Assembly: GCA_937944065.1 (NCBI GenBank)
Contig: CALDZS010000074.1
Location: forward strand, 1 to 5,411
From: an uncultured Amylibacter sp.
GTDB lineage: Bacteria; Pseudomonadota; Alphaproteobacteria; Rhodobacterales; Rhodobacteraceae
Reading direction: 5' to 3'
DNA length: 5,411 nucleotides
The notes under the pieces were generated by a model, which was not told the origin of the DNA, did not search any database, and worked only from the letters and a program-made list of their open reading frames with translations. The translations under genes and the position numbers were made by a program. Positions 5,285 to 5,411 of this stretch are shown here, one piece after another. Numbering within the stretch: the first letter of the stretch is position 1; each line of letters opens with the position of its first letter.

Positions 5285-5411
5285 TCAATTGTCTTTGGGC
5301 AAGGCAAGACACCGATAGGTAGACATCTGCGTAATTTTGGGCTCAAAGCAGACTTTGGCGATATGGGTGCGTGCTGCGGTGATATATTCCTTTTCGCTTA
5401 GCTGGGGCAGC
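5285..5411 (-). CDS. C-terminal end of an unidentified protein (cut by window edge)
   Basis: The minus strand is open from the window edge to a TGA at 5285-5287, giving 41 residues that begin LPQLSEKEYITAARTHIAKV and end LALPKDN. The codons look like coding sequence, with 24 of 41 third positions G or C, while the other two minus-strand frames hit stops early. It reads like an amphipathic C-terminal helix followed by a short tail. I cannot name a family. The next gene on the same strand starts 104 bases downstream, and that gap (5181-5284) shows no clear terminator or promoter. Confidence that it is coding is moderate. Confidence 0.45.
   Translation of the reverse strand, partial: LPQLSEKEYITAARTHIAKVCFEPKITQMSTYRCLALPKDN

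Noticed and set aside
5048..5401. 117-codon plus-strand open frame at the right end
   Set aside because: It runs antisense to the secreted protein's signal peptide and the right-edge coding frame, and has no ribosome site or domain.

Overview
The window looks like chromosomal core DNA from an alphaproteobacterium, most likely a marine member of the Rhodobacteraceae with moderate GC. The evidence is the style of the proteins and the gene order: a glyceraldehyde-3-phosphate dehydrogenase gene and a transketolase gene on one strand, divergent from a small coiled-coil gene followed by zapA. The genus cannot be named from this sequence. There is no sign of phage, an insertion sequence, CRISPR, tRNA or rRNA.

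Layout. Bases 1-506 (minus) are the N-terminal half of a GAPDH that resembles the NADP-type GapB branch. The 174-base gap 507-680 holds a Shine-Dalgarno site, a weak promoter candidate and two tandem palindromes of the form GTTANCGNTAAC, which look like LacI-family operators. Bases 681-2699 (minus) are a complete transketolase with a probable GTG start. Bases 2700-2883 are a divergent promoter region. Bases 2884-3252 and 3257-3895 (plus) form a tight two-gene operon: a 122-residue heptad-repeat protein, in the position and with the character of Caulobacter ZauP, and a ZapA with an unusually long coiled-coil tail. Bases 3916-4278 (minus) are a monothiol CGFS glutaredoxin, convergent with zapA across 20 bases.

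From 4279 to 4583 there is no convincing protein gene. The segment 4361-4573 can instead be drawn as a long nested imperfect hairpin, which may be a structured RNA or a leader of the glutaredoxin gene. Bases 4584-5180 (minus) encode a secreted protein of unknown function in AT-richer DNA. The right edge carries the C-terminal end of an unidentified protein on the minus strand (5285-5411).

How the parts work together. GAPDH and transketolase share glyceraldehyde-3-phosphate and link glycolysis/gluconeogenesis to the pentose phosphate pathway. The paired operators suggest control by a central-carbon LacI-type regulator; CceR is the obvious candidate in this group, but that is inference. The coiled-coil protein and ZapA probably act together on the FtsZ ring. 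The glutaredoxin serves iron-sulfur cluster traffic. The points most worth checking are the operator pair, the cofactor residue of the GAPDH, the ZauP-like/long-ZapA pair, and the structured gap upstream of the glutaredoxin gene.
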